NCBI RefSeq assembly: GCF_934643405.1
Contig: NZ_CAKUCL010000003.1
Coordinates: forward strand, 1-64,000
Source of the DNA: an uncultured Actinoplanes sp.
GTDB taxonomy: Bacteria > Actinomycetota > Actinomycetes > Mycobacteriales > Micromonosporaceae
Direction: 5' to 3'
Length of the DNA: 64,000 nucleotides
Shown here: piece after piece, positions 35,411 through 43,750 of the stretch
How the letters are laid out: each line of letters begins with the position of its first letter
Position numbering within the stretch: position 1 is the stretch's first letter
Notes under the pieces: model-generated
What the model was told of the DNA's origin: nothing
The model's database searches: none
The model's input: only the letters and a program-made list of their open reading frames with translations
Position numbers and translations under genes: made by a program

Positions 35411-35451
35411 ACATGAATTATCCTCACATCGCTTATGACAATTGCTACTGT
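35411..35451 (+). promoter_or_regulatory. Composite regulatory element and promoter, site 2
   Basis: ACATGAA-TTATC-CTCACAT (35411-35429), then 6 nt, then TGACAATTGCTACTGT. The end TTGCTACTGT looks like an extended -10 box (TGN-TANNNT), 17 nt after CTCACA at the -35 position, and would start transcription near 35458. The start codon of the first operon gene is 83 nt downstream of TACTG. The inverted repeat would overlap the -35 region, which fits either an activator or a repressor. Confidence 0.65.
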
Positions 35452-35533
35452 ATTCGGCTCGTCCGCGGCTGACACGCTCATTCCCTGGTGCTGACGGCAA
35501 TTCCACAAGGTCGGCGCAAGGGGGGGGAATTCC

Positions 35534-37504
35534 ATGCTGGTACGGCGTTCCGCGCCCGGCAGAGGGACCGACCGCGGGACCGATCGCAAGGTGACCGGCG
35601 AGGTGGCCGACGGCGACACGACCGACGACAGCCCCGGCGAGTGGCGCGGCGGGAACCGGGCCTCGGCACCCTGGTTCCTCGCGACCCTGCCGGGCCGGGC
35701 GGCCCGAGCGGGCGCCGACGCGCTCGCCCTGGCGGCCGCCATGCTGATCGCCGCCCTGCTGCGCCACGACGGGCACTTCTCCGACGTCGACCTCACCGGC
35801 TGGCTGGTCCTGTCGTGTGTGGCCGCGGTCGTGCACACCGTGGCCGGGGCGCATTTCGGGCTGTACACGGGCCGATGGTCGTACGGCTGCTTCGAGGAGA
35901 TCCTGGCGCTGGCCAAGACCGCCGCGGTCACCACGCCGACCGTCTTCGTCCTGGACACCCTGCTGGGCCGGCTCGTGCCGCGCTCGGCCATCATCGCCTC
36001 CGGCCTATTCGCCCTGGTGCTCGCGGCCGGCATCCGGTACACCGTGCGGCTGGCGCGCGACCAGCGGCTGCGCCCGTCGCCGGAGCACGGCGCCCGGGTC
36101 GTGGTGATCGGCGCGGGGGAGGGCGCGACCCAGGTCATCCGCGCGATGCTGCGCAGCCCGTCGAGCCCGTACATCCCGGTCGCGCTGCTTGACGACGACC
36201 CGGGCAAGCGCAGCCTGCGGATCATGGGAGTGCCGGTCGCCGGCACCCGGCACACGCTGCCCGACGTGGTGCGGCGGTTCCGCGCCGACGCCGTGCTCAT
36301 CGCCATTCCCAGCGCCGGCGCCGACCTGGTGCGCGAGCTCACCGAGCTGGCCGAGTCGCTGAACGTCGAGGTCAAGGTCGTGCCGCCGGTGGTCGAGCTG
36401 TTCGGCCGCACGGTCAGCGTCGAGGACATCCGCCCGGTCGGGCACGCCGACCTGCTGGGCCGCCGCGAGATCGGCATCGACCTCGCCGCGGTGGCCGGTT
36501 ACCTGCAGGGCCGCCGCGTGCTGGTCACCGGCGCGGGCGGCTCGATCGGGTCGGAGCTGTGCCGCCAGGTCGCCCGGTTCCAGCCGGCCCGGCTGGTGAT
36601 GCTGGACCGCGACGAGTCCGGTCTGCACGCGGTGCAGCTCTCGCTGGACGGCCGGGGCCTGCTCGACGACCGCAACCTCGTCGTCGCCGACATCCGCGAC
36701 GCCCAGCGCCTCGACGAGGTGTTCGCCGAGCACCAGCCGCAGGTCGTCTTCCACGCCGCCGCGCTCAAACATCTGACGCTGCTGGAGATGCACCCCTCCG
36801 AGGCGCTCAAGACCAACGTGATCGGCACGTACCAGATCCTGCAGACGGCGCTGCGGCACAACGTGGACCGGCTGGTCAACATCTCCACCGACAAGGCCGC
36901 CGACCCGATCAGCGTCCTCGGCTACTCCAAGCGCATCACCGAGCGGCTCACCGCCGCCGCGGACGCGGTCGCCGAGGGCACGTTCTCCAGTGTCCGCTTC
37001 GGCAACGTGCTGGGCAGCCGGGGCTCGGTGCTCACCGCGTTCGCCGCGCAGGTCGAGGCGGGCGGCCCGATCACGGTCACCGACCCCGAAGTCTCCCGAT
37101 ATTTCATGACCGTCCAGGAGGCTGTCCGCCTCCTGGTGCAGGCCGGAGCACTGGACAGTGACGGCGAGGTGCTGGTGCTCGACATGGGCGAACCGGTCCG
37201 CATCGCCGACGTCGCGAGAAGGCTCGCCAACGCCGCCGACAAGCACATCCAGATCGTCTACACCGGACTGCGGCCGGGCGAGAAGTTGTGCGAGGTGCTG
37301 CTCGGGGCGGGCGAACCGGACCACCGGCCGAACCACCCGCTCATCTCGCAGGCCCCGGTCCCGCCGCTGGACGGCTCGGTGCTGTCGATGCTCGACCCGT
37401 CCGCGCCGCGCGCCGAGCTGACCGCCGTCCTGCGCTGGCTGGCCGAGAGCCCCGCCCTGAAGACCCAGAACGGACACAAGCCACAGGTAGGAGCGAAGCG
37501 GTGA
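35534..37504 (+). CDS. CapD/WbpM-like UDP-sugar 4,6-dehydratase, membrane-bound
   Basis: This 656-residue protein has four N-terminal TM helices (about residues 55-170), a CoA-binding-like Rossmann domain (RVVVIGAGEGATQVIRAML) and a C-terminal NAD-binding SDR domain (VLVTGAGGSIGSELCRQV, VFHAAALKHLTLLE, NISTDKAADP, VLGYSKRITERL, SVRFGNVLGSRGSVL). Relatives convert UDP-GlcNAc to a 4-keto-6-deoxy sugar. Where classical SDRs have the catalytic Tyr and this family usually has Met, the aligned residue seems to be Leu (L-G-Y-S-K). The ATG follows AAGGGGGGG. It is the first gene of the plus-strand exopolysaccharide operon. Confidence 0.9.
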   Translation: MLVRRSAPGRGTDRGTDRKVTGEVADGDTTDDSPGEWRGGNRASAPWFLATLPGRAARAGADALALAAAMLIAALLRHDGHFSDVDLTGWLVLSCVAAVVHTVAGAHFGLYTGRWSYGCFEEILALAKTAAVTTPTVFVLDTLLGRLVPRSAIIASGLFALVLAAGIRYTVRLARDQRLRPSPEHGARVVVIGAGEGATQVIRAMLRSPSSPYIPVALLDDDPGKRSLRIMGVPVAGTRHTLPDVVRRFRADAVLIAIPSAGADLVRELTELAESLNVEVKVVPPVVELFGRTVSVEDIRPVGHADLLGRREIGIDLAAVAGYLQGRRVLVTGAGGSIGSELCRQVARFQPARLVMLDRDESGLHAVQLSLDGRGLLDDRNLVVADIRDAQRLDEVFAEHQPQVVFHAAALKHLTLLEMHPSEALKTNVIGTYQILQTALRHNVDRLVNISTDKAADPISVLGYSKRITERLTAAADAVAEGTFSSVRFGNVLGSRGSVLTAFAAQVEAGGPITVTDPEVSRYFMTVQEAVRLLVQAGALDSDGEVLVLDMGEPVRIADVARRLANAADKHIQIVYTGLRPGEKLCEVLLGAGEPDHRPNHPLISQAPVPPLDGSVLSMLDPSAPRAELTAVLRWLAESPALKTQNGHKPQVGAKR

Positions 37505-38763
37505 GAATGCGAGTCGTCATCGCGGGCCAGGGCTACGTGGGCCTCCCCCTGGCCGTCCGCGCCGCCCGGGCAGGGCACGACGTGGTCGGCTTCGACGTCG
37601 ACGAGGAGCGCGTGAAGCGCCTGCTCGCCGGCGAGTCCTACGTGGACGACGTGACCTCGGCCGAGCTCCAGGAGATCCTGGCCGACGGTTCCTACCACCC
37701 GTCGTCCGACCCGCGCTCGTGCGCCGGCTTCGACGTCGCGGTCATCTCGGTGCCCACCCCGCTGCGCGACGGCACGCCGGACCTGAGCTACATCGAGGCG
37801 TCCGCCCGCACGCTGGGCCGGTATCTGCGTCCCGGCGCCACCGTCGCGCTCGAGTCGACCACCTACCCCGGCACCACCGCCGACCTGGTCGGGCCGCTGC
37901 TCGAGGAGCAGTCCGGGCTGGTCGCCGGCACCGACTTCCACCTCGGCTACAGCCCGGAACGCATCGACCCGGGCAACCGGGAGTGGAACCTCACGACCAC
38001 GCCGAAGGTCGTCTCCGGCATCGACGCCGCATCCCTGGAGAAGGTGCGCGCCTTCTACGCGTCGGTGGTCGAGCACACCGTGCCGGTCTCCGACTGCAAG
38101 GTCGCCGAGCTGGCCAAGCTCATCGAGAACACCTTCCGTCACGTCAACATCGCGCTGGTCAACGAGCTCGCGGTGTTCGCCCACGAGCTGGACATCGACG
38201 TGTGGGAGGCGATCGGCGCGGCGTCGTCCAAGCCGTTCGGCTACATGCGCTTCGTGCCCGGTCCCGGGGTCGGCGGCCACTGCCTGCCGATCGACCCGTC
38301 CTACCTGTCCTGGCGGGTGCAGCGGACGCTCGGCCAGAGCTTCCGCTTCGTCGAGCTGGCCAACGACATCAACAACCACATGCCGGACTACGTCGTACGG
38401 CGTCTGGTCGCGGCCCTCAACCGCCGGCGCAAGGCGGTCAACGGCTCGACGATCCTGCTGCTCGGCCTCGCGTACAAGCGCAACACCGGCGACGCCCGCG
38501 AGTCCCCGGCACGCCGCGTCGCGAGCCTGCTGCTGGACATGGGCGCCGAGGTGCGGGCGGCCGACCCGCACGTGGTCGAGGACGGCCACATCGACCACCG
38601 GGTGGTCCGGGTCGCCCCGACCGCGGAGCAGCTGACCGCCGCCGACGCCGTGGTGCTGCTCGCCGACCACGACGCCTTCGACCTGGACGAGGTGACCGCG
38701 CACGCCCGGTACGTGCTGGACACCCGTCACCGCCTTGCCGGACCGACCGTCGAGACCCTGTAA
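37501..38763 (+). CDS. Nucleotide-sugar (UDP-GlcNAc/ManNAc type) 6-dehydrogenase
   Basis: The 420-residue enzyme oxidises C6 of a UDP-sugar to a uronate with two NAD+. Motifs: RVVIAGQGYVGLPLAVRAARAG, ALESTTYPGTT, YSPERIDPGN, KVAELAKLIENTFRHVNIALVNELA, and the catalytic cysteine in PGPGVGGHCLPIDPSYL (Cys261). The GHCLPID and N-terminal patterns fit the WbpA/WecC group acting on N-acetylated sugars rather than UDP-glucose. GTG start overlapping the previous stop by 4 nt with AGGAG 7 nt upstream; an ATG lies two codons later. Confidence 0.92.
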   Translation: MRMRVVIAGQGYVGLPLAVRAARAGHDVVGFDVDEERVKRLLAGESYVDDVTSAELQEILADGSYHPSSDPRSCAGFDVAVISVPTPLRDGTPDLSYIEASARTLGRYLRPGATVALESTTYPGTTADLVGPLLEEQSGLVAGTDFHLGYSPERIDPGNREWNLTTTPKVVSGIDAASLEKVRAFYASVVEHTVPVSDCKVAELAKLIENTFRHVNIALVNELAVFAHELDIDVWEAIGAASSKPFGYMRFVPGPGVGGHCLPIDPSYLSWRVQRTLGQSFRFVELANDINNHMPDYVVRRLVAALNRRRKAVNGSTILLLGLAYKRNTGDARESPARRVASLLLDMGAEVRAADPHVVEDGHIDHRVVRVAPTAEQLTAADAVVLLADHDAFDLDEVTAHARYVLDTRHRLAGPTVETL

Positions 38764-38778
38764 CTCCAGGAGGCCGCG

Positions 38779-39423
38779 TTGTACGCCGTACGCCTGCTCT
38801 GGGAAGCCGTCAACCGACTGGCCGCCGCCGTCGCCCTGATCCTGTTGTCCCCGGTGATCCTCGCCGTGGCCCTGTGGATCCGGATCGCCGACGGCAAGGG
38901 TGTGCTGTTCGTCCAGGAGCGCGCCGGCCGTGACGGCGTCCCGTTCCGGATGCTCAAGTTCCGTTCGATGGTGCACGACTCGGTGGCGCTCAGCAGCCGG
39001 CTCGGCATCAGCGACCCGTTCGGGCTGGTGGCCGACGATCCGCGGATCACCCGCTGCGGCCGGTTCCTGCGCCGCACCAGCCTCGACGAGCTGCCCCAGC
39101 TGATCAACGTGGTGCGCGGCCAGATGTGGCTGGTCGGCCCGCGCCCGGACGTGCTGCCGCAGGCCGCCAACTACTCCGAGGAGGACCGCCGCCGCCTCGA
39201 GGTGAAGCCGGGCATCACCGGCTGGGCGCAGGTCAACGGCCGTGACGACATCGACTGGCCGGCGCGTTTCGTGCTCGACCGCTGGTACATCGACCACTGG
39301 TCGCCGCTGCTCGACCTGAGGATCATCTGGCGGACGTTCACCGGGCTGAACCGCGGTGAGCCGCCCGTGCACGTCGACGAGCTCAACATCCAGCGCGCCC
39401 GGGATGTCCGCCGTGCAGCGTGA
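38779..39423 (+). CDS. Initiating bacterial sugar transferase (phosphoglycosyl transferase)
   Basis: This 214-residue enzyme of the PglC/WcaJ-C type transfers a sugar phosphate to undecaprenyl phosphate, the first membrane step of repeat-unit assembly. It has one re-entrant N-terminal hydrophobic helix (LAAAVALILLSPVILAVALWI), then LFVQERAGRDGVPFRMLKFRSM, RTSLDELPQLINVVRGQMWLVGPRP and KPGITGWAQVNGRDDIDW. The start is TTG at 38779, supported by AGGAGG 5 nt upstream. It follows the dehydrogenase by 15 nt. Confidence 0.93.
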   Translation: MYAVRLLWEAVNRLAAAVALILLSPVILAVALWIRIADGKGVLFVQERAGRDGVPFRMLKFRSMVHDSVALSSRLGISDPFGLVADDPRITRCGRFLRRTSLDELPQLINVVRGQMWLVGPRPDVLPQAANYSEEDRRRLEVKPGITGWAQVNGRDDIDWPARFVLDRWYIDHWSPLLDLRIIWRTFTGLNRGEPPVHVDELNIQRARDVRRAA

Positions 39424-40471
39424 GATCGGCTCCGAGTTCCACTGGGACCCGACGGCCCTGAGTGACCGCGACAGCCCGATGCCGGCCCGGCACAAGCTGT
39501 TCGCGACCGGCTGCGGCGCGCTGACCGCCCTGTTGCGCCGGCTGGCCCCGCGGGGTCGCCTCCACATCCCGTCGTATTTCTGCATGGGTGTCGCCGAGGC
39601 GCTGTCCGAGACCGTGCCGATCGCCTGGTACCGGCATCTGCCCGGCGGCGCCGGGCCGCGCTGGGAGTCGCTGCGGGCACGCCCCGGCGACCTGGTGCTC
39701 GCCCAGAACCTGTTCGGCCGGGAGGACGGCCGCGACTGGACCGCGTGGATCCGCGCCCACCCGCGGGTCACCGTGATCGAGGACCACTCGCACGACCCGT
39801 TCGGCCCGTGGGCGCGCGCCAGCATCGCGCCCTACGCCGTCGCGTCGCTGCGCAAGACGCTCCCGGTGCCGGACGGCGGGCTGCTCTGGTCGCCGCAGGA
39901 CCTGCCGATGCCGGCGCCGGACGGTCCGGACAATCCGGGCAGCGACCTGAAACTGGCCGCCATGCTGCTCAAGTCGGCCTGGCTGGACGGCGTCCCGGTG
40001 CCGAAGGACAAGTTCCGCATGCTGCAGCAGCGCGGCGAGAACGTCCTGCTCGGCAGCACCGCCCCGATCGGCATCGTGACCCGGGTGATCCTGCCGTTCC
40101 TGGACATCGACCGGCTGCGGCTGGCCGCCACGGCCAACGTGCGCGCGCTGCGGGAGGCGCTGCCCGCCACCCCGGACTGGCAGGTGCTGGCCGGTGGCTC
40201 CGGCGACGGCGCGCCGTTCCGCCTGCAACTGCTGTGCCGCGACGGCCGGACCCGCGACGCGCTGCTCGCGCATCTGGCCGCGCACGGCATCTACGCCCCG
40301 GTGCACTGGCGCCAGGACCGGACCGGGGTGTGGAGCGGCGACGAGGACGCGGCCGATCTCGCGTCGCGCATGCTCACCGTCCCGGTGGACCACCGGTGCA
40401 CCCCGGCCGACCTGCGACGGCTGACCGAGGTGCTGGGCTCACCGATACGGCGGGAACCGGCCCGCCAGTGA
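39404..40471 (+). CDS. PLP-dependent aminotransferase-fold protein (DegT-like)
   Basis: This 355-residue protein has the fold-type I PLP pattern: TGCGALTALLRRL for the phosphate loop, VIEDHSHDPFG with the cofactor Asp (Asp127) and the likely Schiff-base lysine in AVASLRKTLPVPDGGLL (Lys151). It is divergent from typical sugar aminotransferases: the usual GNK motif is absent. The ATG at 39404 overlaps the sugar transferase by 20 nt; a GTG three codons later is possible. It ends the plus-strand operon and overlaps the last gene of the convergent operon by 33 nt. Sugar amination or amino-acid supply for the FemAB-like transferases are both possible roles. Confidence 0.72.
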   Translation: MSAVQREIGSEFHWDPTALSDRDSPMPARHKLFATGCGALTALLRRLAPRGRLHIPSYFCMGVAEALSETVPIAWYRHLPGGAGPRWESLRARPGDLVLAQNLFGREDGRDWTAWIRAHPRVTVIEDHSHDPFGPWARASIAPYAVASLRKTLPVPDGGLLWSPQDLPMPAPDGPDNPGSDLKLAAMLLKSAWLDGVPVPKDKFRMLQQRGENVLLGSTAPIGIVTRVILPFLDIDRLRLAATANVRALREALPATPDWQVLAGGSGDGAPFRLQLLCRDGRTRDALLAHLAAHGIYAPVHWRQDRTGVWSGDEDAADLASRMLTVPVDHRCTPADLRRLTEVLGSPIRREPARQ

Positions 40472-41446
40472 CCGCGGCGCCGGCTCACCGACGATCTCCG
40501 CGTACCCGGCCGGATCGGTCACCACGCGCCAGGTGTGGAAGTCGCTGCGCCCGGCCGAGAACGCCGCCTTGTACTGGAACAGCGAATCGGCGGCGCCGCC
40601 CAGGCCGCCGCCCAGGTGGTAGATCCGGTTGCCACGGTCGCGGCCCCAACGCCGTACGGAGTCGTAGAGAAGTTTGTCCGCGTGGAAGATCGGACCGTCG
40701 CGTGTGGACTGCAGGTGGGTGTGCATGAGGCCGTCGTACTCGAAGAACAGGTTCCCGCCGAGCATCTCGTCGCCGGCCAGCGCCACCGCGAGATGCGCCC
40801 GACCGGCCAGCGCGTCGCGCAACCGGTGGAAGTGGTCCTCGCCGAAGAAGTAGAACTCGGCCGCGCCGACCCGGCGCATGGTGGCGTGGTACGTGCCGAT
40901 CCAGGCGTCGAAGTGGTCCCAGTCGTCGAACACGACGGACACCCCGGCCCGCTTCGCCTTGTTGATCTGATTGCGGTGCGACCGGTGGGTCTGGCGCCAC
41001 ATCTCCTCGTGCCCCTGGGAGAGATCGATCGAAACCGTCTCACCGTGATGCACCACCGTGCCCACGGAGGCGAGAGCCGCCCTCGGAGCCGGCAGCAGCG
41101 GATGCAGCCGGACGAACGCCGTGACGACGTCCTGCGCACCGAGCAGGGCCGCCATGGCGTGTGCCGCCCGTTCCCAGAAGACCACGTCCGCGGTCGTCGC
41201 GATCGGTCCGGGATAGCCGTACGGGGAGACCGCGTCGCACACCGTCGTGTCCGGCACGGCTCTGAGGATCAACGGAATGAGCAGGGTCTGACCGCTGTCG
41301 TCGTACCGGAACGCGACCGGCGTACCCCCGGAGAGCCCGGCGTCCGTGCGGACGTACTCCGGGAGGTGGTACACGTCGTGCCGCATCCGGCTCAGCGCTT
41401 CGGTCCACGATATGTCCGCGGGTCTCAGGAGCGCGGCTTCGGCCAT
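40439..41446 (-). CDS. FemAB-like GNAT peptidyl/aminoacyl transferase, copy 1
   Basis: This 335-residue protein has the double GNAT arrangement of FemAB/CelD-like proteins: a first half (PVAFRYDDSGQTLLIPLIL, SPYGYPGPIA, VVTAFVRLHPLLPAP) and a second half (MWRQTHRSHRNQINKAKRAGVSVVFDD, HLAVALAGDEMLGGNLFFEYDG, RGNRIYHLGGGLGGAADSLFQYKAAFSAG). Related proteins attach amino acids from aminoacyl-tRNA or acyl groups to cell-surface polymers. It is a close paralogue of the gene at 42706-43731, with the flavoprotein between them. It is the last gene of the minus-strand operon. Confidence 0.82.
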   Translation of the reverse strand: MAEAALLRPADISWTEALSRMRHDVYHLPEYVRTDAGLSGGTPVAFRYDDSGQTLLIPLILRAVPDTTVCDAVSPYGYPGPIATTADVVFWERAAHAMAALLGAQDVVTAFVRLHPLLPAPRAALASVGTVVHHGETVSIDLSQGHEEMWRQTHRSHRNQINKAKRAGVSVVFDDWDHFDAWIGTYHATMRRVGAAEFYFFGEDHFHRLRDALAGRAHLAVALAGDEMLGGNLFFEYDGLMHTHLQSTRDGPIFHADKLLYDSVRRWGRDRGNRIYHLGGGLGGAADSLFQYKAAFSAGRSDFHTWRVVTDPAGYAEIVGEPAPRSLAGRFPPYR

Positions 41447-41469
41447 TCGTCATCCCTTCGTCGAGGCGG

Positions 41470-42702
41470 TCAAGCGATGGTCAGTGTCACGCTCTCGTCC
41501 GGCCGCGGCCGTTGCTCGGGGAGCAGGTTGCGGCGGCGGGCGCGGTTCCAGCGACGGGCGCTCAGCGTCCAGCGCAGCAGCGTGCGCGGCAGCCCGCGCT
41601 GGGTGGTCAGATGCAGCACGTACCGCCAGGCCGGGTACTCGCCGCGGCGGTTGGACAGGGCGTAGGAGAACTGGTTGGCGGGCAGGCCGGCACAGTCGGG
41701 CATCCGCTCGAACCAGGCGCTGCTGGCCGCCGCGGCCCGCTGCAGCGGGGCCAGCGCGGTCTTGCGGCGATGCTCGTAGCGTTCCAGGGCCACCGGTAGA
41801 TCGTCCCCGCTCGCGACCGCGTCGGCCAGGGCCATCGCGTCCTGCATGGCCAGTTTGGTGCCGGAGCCGATCGCGAAGTGCGTGGTGTGTGCGGCGTCGC
41901 CCATCAGCGCCACGGTGCCGTGGTCCCAGCGGCGGTTGGTGATCCGGCGGAAGTTCAGCCAGCCGGTCCCGCCGGTGGCCGCTCGGTGGTCGATGAGCGG
42001 CTGCCCGTCCAGGTGATCGGCGAAGATCTCGGCGAGCCGGGCGCTGCCGCGCTCGGCGTCCAGGCGGTCGAACTCCAGCGCCCGCCACGTCTCCGGCGTG
42101 CACTCGACGATGAAGGTGCTGCGCCCGTCGGTGTACGGGTAGGCGTGGAACCAGATCCAGCCCGCCGGGGTGTGCTCGAAGCCGAAGGTGAAGGTGCGGA
42201 ACACGTGCGGGGTGCCGAGCCAGATGTACTTGTTGCGGCCGATCTCGATCTCCGGCCCGAAGTGGTCCGCGTGCTGTTCCCGCACCAGGCTGCCGGCGCC
42301 GTCGCACGCGACCACCAGGTCCGATCCGTCCGGGACCACCGAGCAGGGCGCCGAATGCCTGATCCGCACGCCGAGCTCCCGTGCCCGCTGCGTCAAGATC
42401 TCCAGCAGCCGGTGCCGGCCGAGGCTGAAACCGTACCCGGCGAGATGCGTCACGGCCTTGCCCGAGGCGCGCACCTCGTACTCGTCCCACTGGTAGGCGG
42501 CGTCCCAGATCCGGCGGGCACTGACCGCGTCGTACCGGAAGAGGTCGTCCAGCAGGTCGTCCCAGAAGACCACGCCCCAGCCGTACGTGACACCCTCGGG
42601 GTTGCGTTCCAGCACGGTGATGTCGTGCGACGGGTCCGCCAGCTTGGCGAGCACCGCGAAGTACAGGCCGGCGGGCCCGCCGCCGACGCAGGTGATCCGC
42701 AT
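41470..42702 (-). CDS. FAD-dependent monooxygenase
   Basis: The 410-residue flavoprotein has ITCVGGGPAGLYFAVLAKLADPSHDITVLERN, a GWGVVFWDDLL region, and the GD motif GTVALMGDAAHTTHFAIGSGTKLAMQDAMALADAV. The start of the sequence resembles anthraniloyl-CoA and indole-type hydroxylases (GPAGLYFA..DITVLERN, GWGVVFSD), so an aromatic or CoA-bound substrate is likely. Such an enzyme is unusual in a polysaccharide locus. It lies between the two FemAB-like paralogues, 3 nt after the first and 23 nt before the second, so the three form one functional unit. Confidence 0.85.
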   Translation of the reverse strand: MRITCVGGGPAGLYFAVLAKLADPSHDITVLERNPEGVTYGWGVVFWDDLLDDLFRYDAVSARRIWDAAYQWDEYEVRASGKAVTHLAGYGFSLGRHRLLEILTQRARELGVRIRHSAPCSVVPDGSDLVVACDGAGSLVREQHADHFGPEIEIGRNKYIWLGTPHVFRTFTFGFEHTPAGWIWFHAYPYTDGRSTFIVECTPETWRALEFDRLDAERGSARLAEIFADHLDGQPLIDHRAATGGTGWLNFRRITNRRWDHGTVALMGDAAHTTHFAIGSGTKLAMQDAMALADAVASGDDLPVALERYEHRRKTALAPLQRAAAASSAWFERMPDCAGLPANQFSYALSNRRGEYPAWRYVLHLTTQRGLPRTLLRWTLSARRWNRARRRNLLPEQRPRPDESVTLTIA

Positions 42703-42705
42703 CGT

Positions 42706-43731
42706 CTACTCCTGACGGTAGGGCGGGAACGCGCTGGACAGGTCATCCGGGTCGGCGCCGGGCCGCCGGTGGGCCATCAAGCTCCGGTACGCCGCCGGAT
42801 CGGCCACCACCCGCCAGGTGTGGAACGGGTGGCGTCGTGGCGAGAACCCGGCCTTGTACGAGAACAGCGAGTCGTTGCGCCCGCCCTTGCCCCCGCCGAG
42901 GTGGAACAGCGTGTCGCCGCGGTTCTTGCACCACCGGCGCACCTCGTCGTAGAGCAGCTCGTCGGCGTACCGGTGCCTGGCCCGCCGGGTCGACGAGACG
43001 TACCCGGTGGCGATGCCGTCGTACTCGAAGAACGTGTTGCCGCCGACCACCTCGTCGCCCTCGAGCGCGACCGCGAGGTGCATGCGATCGCCGACCGCGT
43101 CGTGCATCGCCTCGAGGTGCTCGCGGGTGAAGAAGTAGAAGTCGGTCGCGCCGACCCGCCGCATGTTGTCGTGGTAGACGTCCACCCACTCGCCGAGACG
43201 GTCCCAGTCGTCGAACACCACCCGGGTGCCCTCGCGGCGGGCCCGGTTGACGTGGTTGCGGTGGTCGCTGCGGGTCTGCCGCCACATCTCGTCGAGGCAG
43301 ACGGTCAGATCCATCGACACGGTCTCGCCGTGCCGCACCATCGCGCCGTGGCGGCCGAGCACGTCCAGCGGCGCCGGCAACAGCGGATGCATCCGGACGA
43401 ACGCGGTCACCACCCCCTCGGCGCGTAACGTGCCGGCGAACGCGACCGCGGCCGCCTCCCAGAACTCGGTGTCCGACGGCGGGGCGTGGCTGATCGGCCC
43501 GGGATAGCCGTACGGCGAGGCGGCGTCGCGCCAGGCCGAGCCGGGGATGTCGCGCAGGACCAGCGGGATGAGCAGGTGCCGGCCGTCCTGTTCGCACCAG
43601 AAGGCGGCGGGGGCGCTGCCGGTCAGCCGCGCGTCCAGCACCGCGTACTGCGGCAGGTGATAGATGTCGTGCGCGGCGCTGAGCGCCTTCACCCACTGCG
43701 GGGCGTCCGGGTCGAGCAACGCGGCTTCCAT
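42706..43731 (-). CDS. FemAB-like GNAT peptidyl/aminoacyl transferase, copy 2
   Basis: This 341-residue protein is a paralogue of the gene at 40439. The two share YHLPxY, SPYGYPGPI, VVTAFVRxHPLLPAP, GETVSxDL, MWRQTxSxHRN, VVFDDWD and YHLGGG/FHLGGGKGG, then DFHTWRV/PFHTWRV. It has the double GNAT fold of FemAB/CelD relatives. The pair probably arose by duplication, then the monooxygenase came to lie between. Two copies may act in sequence on one acceptor or on two. It follows the lipoprotein gene by 19 nt. Confidence 0.82.
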   Translation of the reverse strand: MEAALLDPDAPQWVKALSAAHDIYHLPQYAVLDARLTGSAPAAFWCEQDGRHLLIPLVLRDIPGSAWRDAASPYGYPGPISHAPPSDTEFWEAAAVAFAGTLRAEGVVTAFVRMHPLLPAPLDVLGRHGAMVRHGETVSMDLTVCLDEMWRQTRSDHRNHVNRARREGTRVVFDDWDRLGEWVDVYHDNMRRVGATDFYFFTREHLEAMHDAVGDRMHLAVALEGDEVVGGNTFFEYDGIATGYVSSTRRARHRYADELLYDEVRRWCKNRGDTLFHLGGGKGGRNDSLFSYKAGFSPRRHPFHTWRVVADPAAYRSLMAHRRPGADPDDLSSAFPPYRQE

Positions 43732-43750
43732 CGGTCCTCCTTGCGGCGGT

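Noticed and set aside
37258..39825. An 855-codon minus-strand frame opposite the plus-strand exopolysaccharide operon
   Set aside because: The plus strand encodes well-matched enzymes here; the antisense translation has no motif and follows codon-position GC bias.
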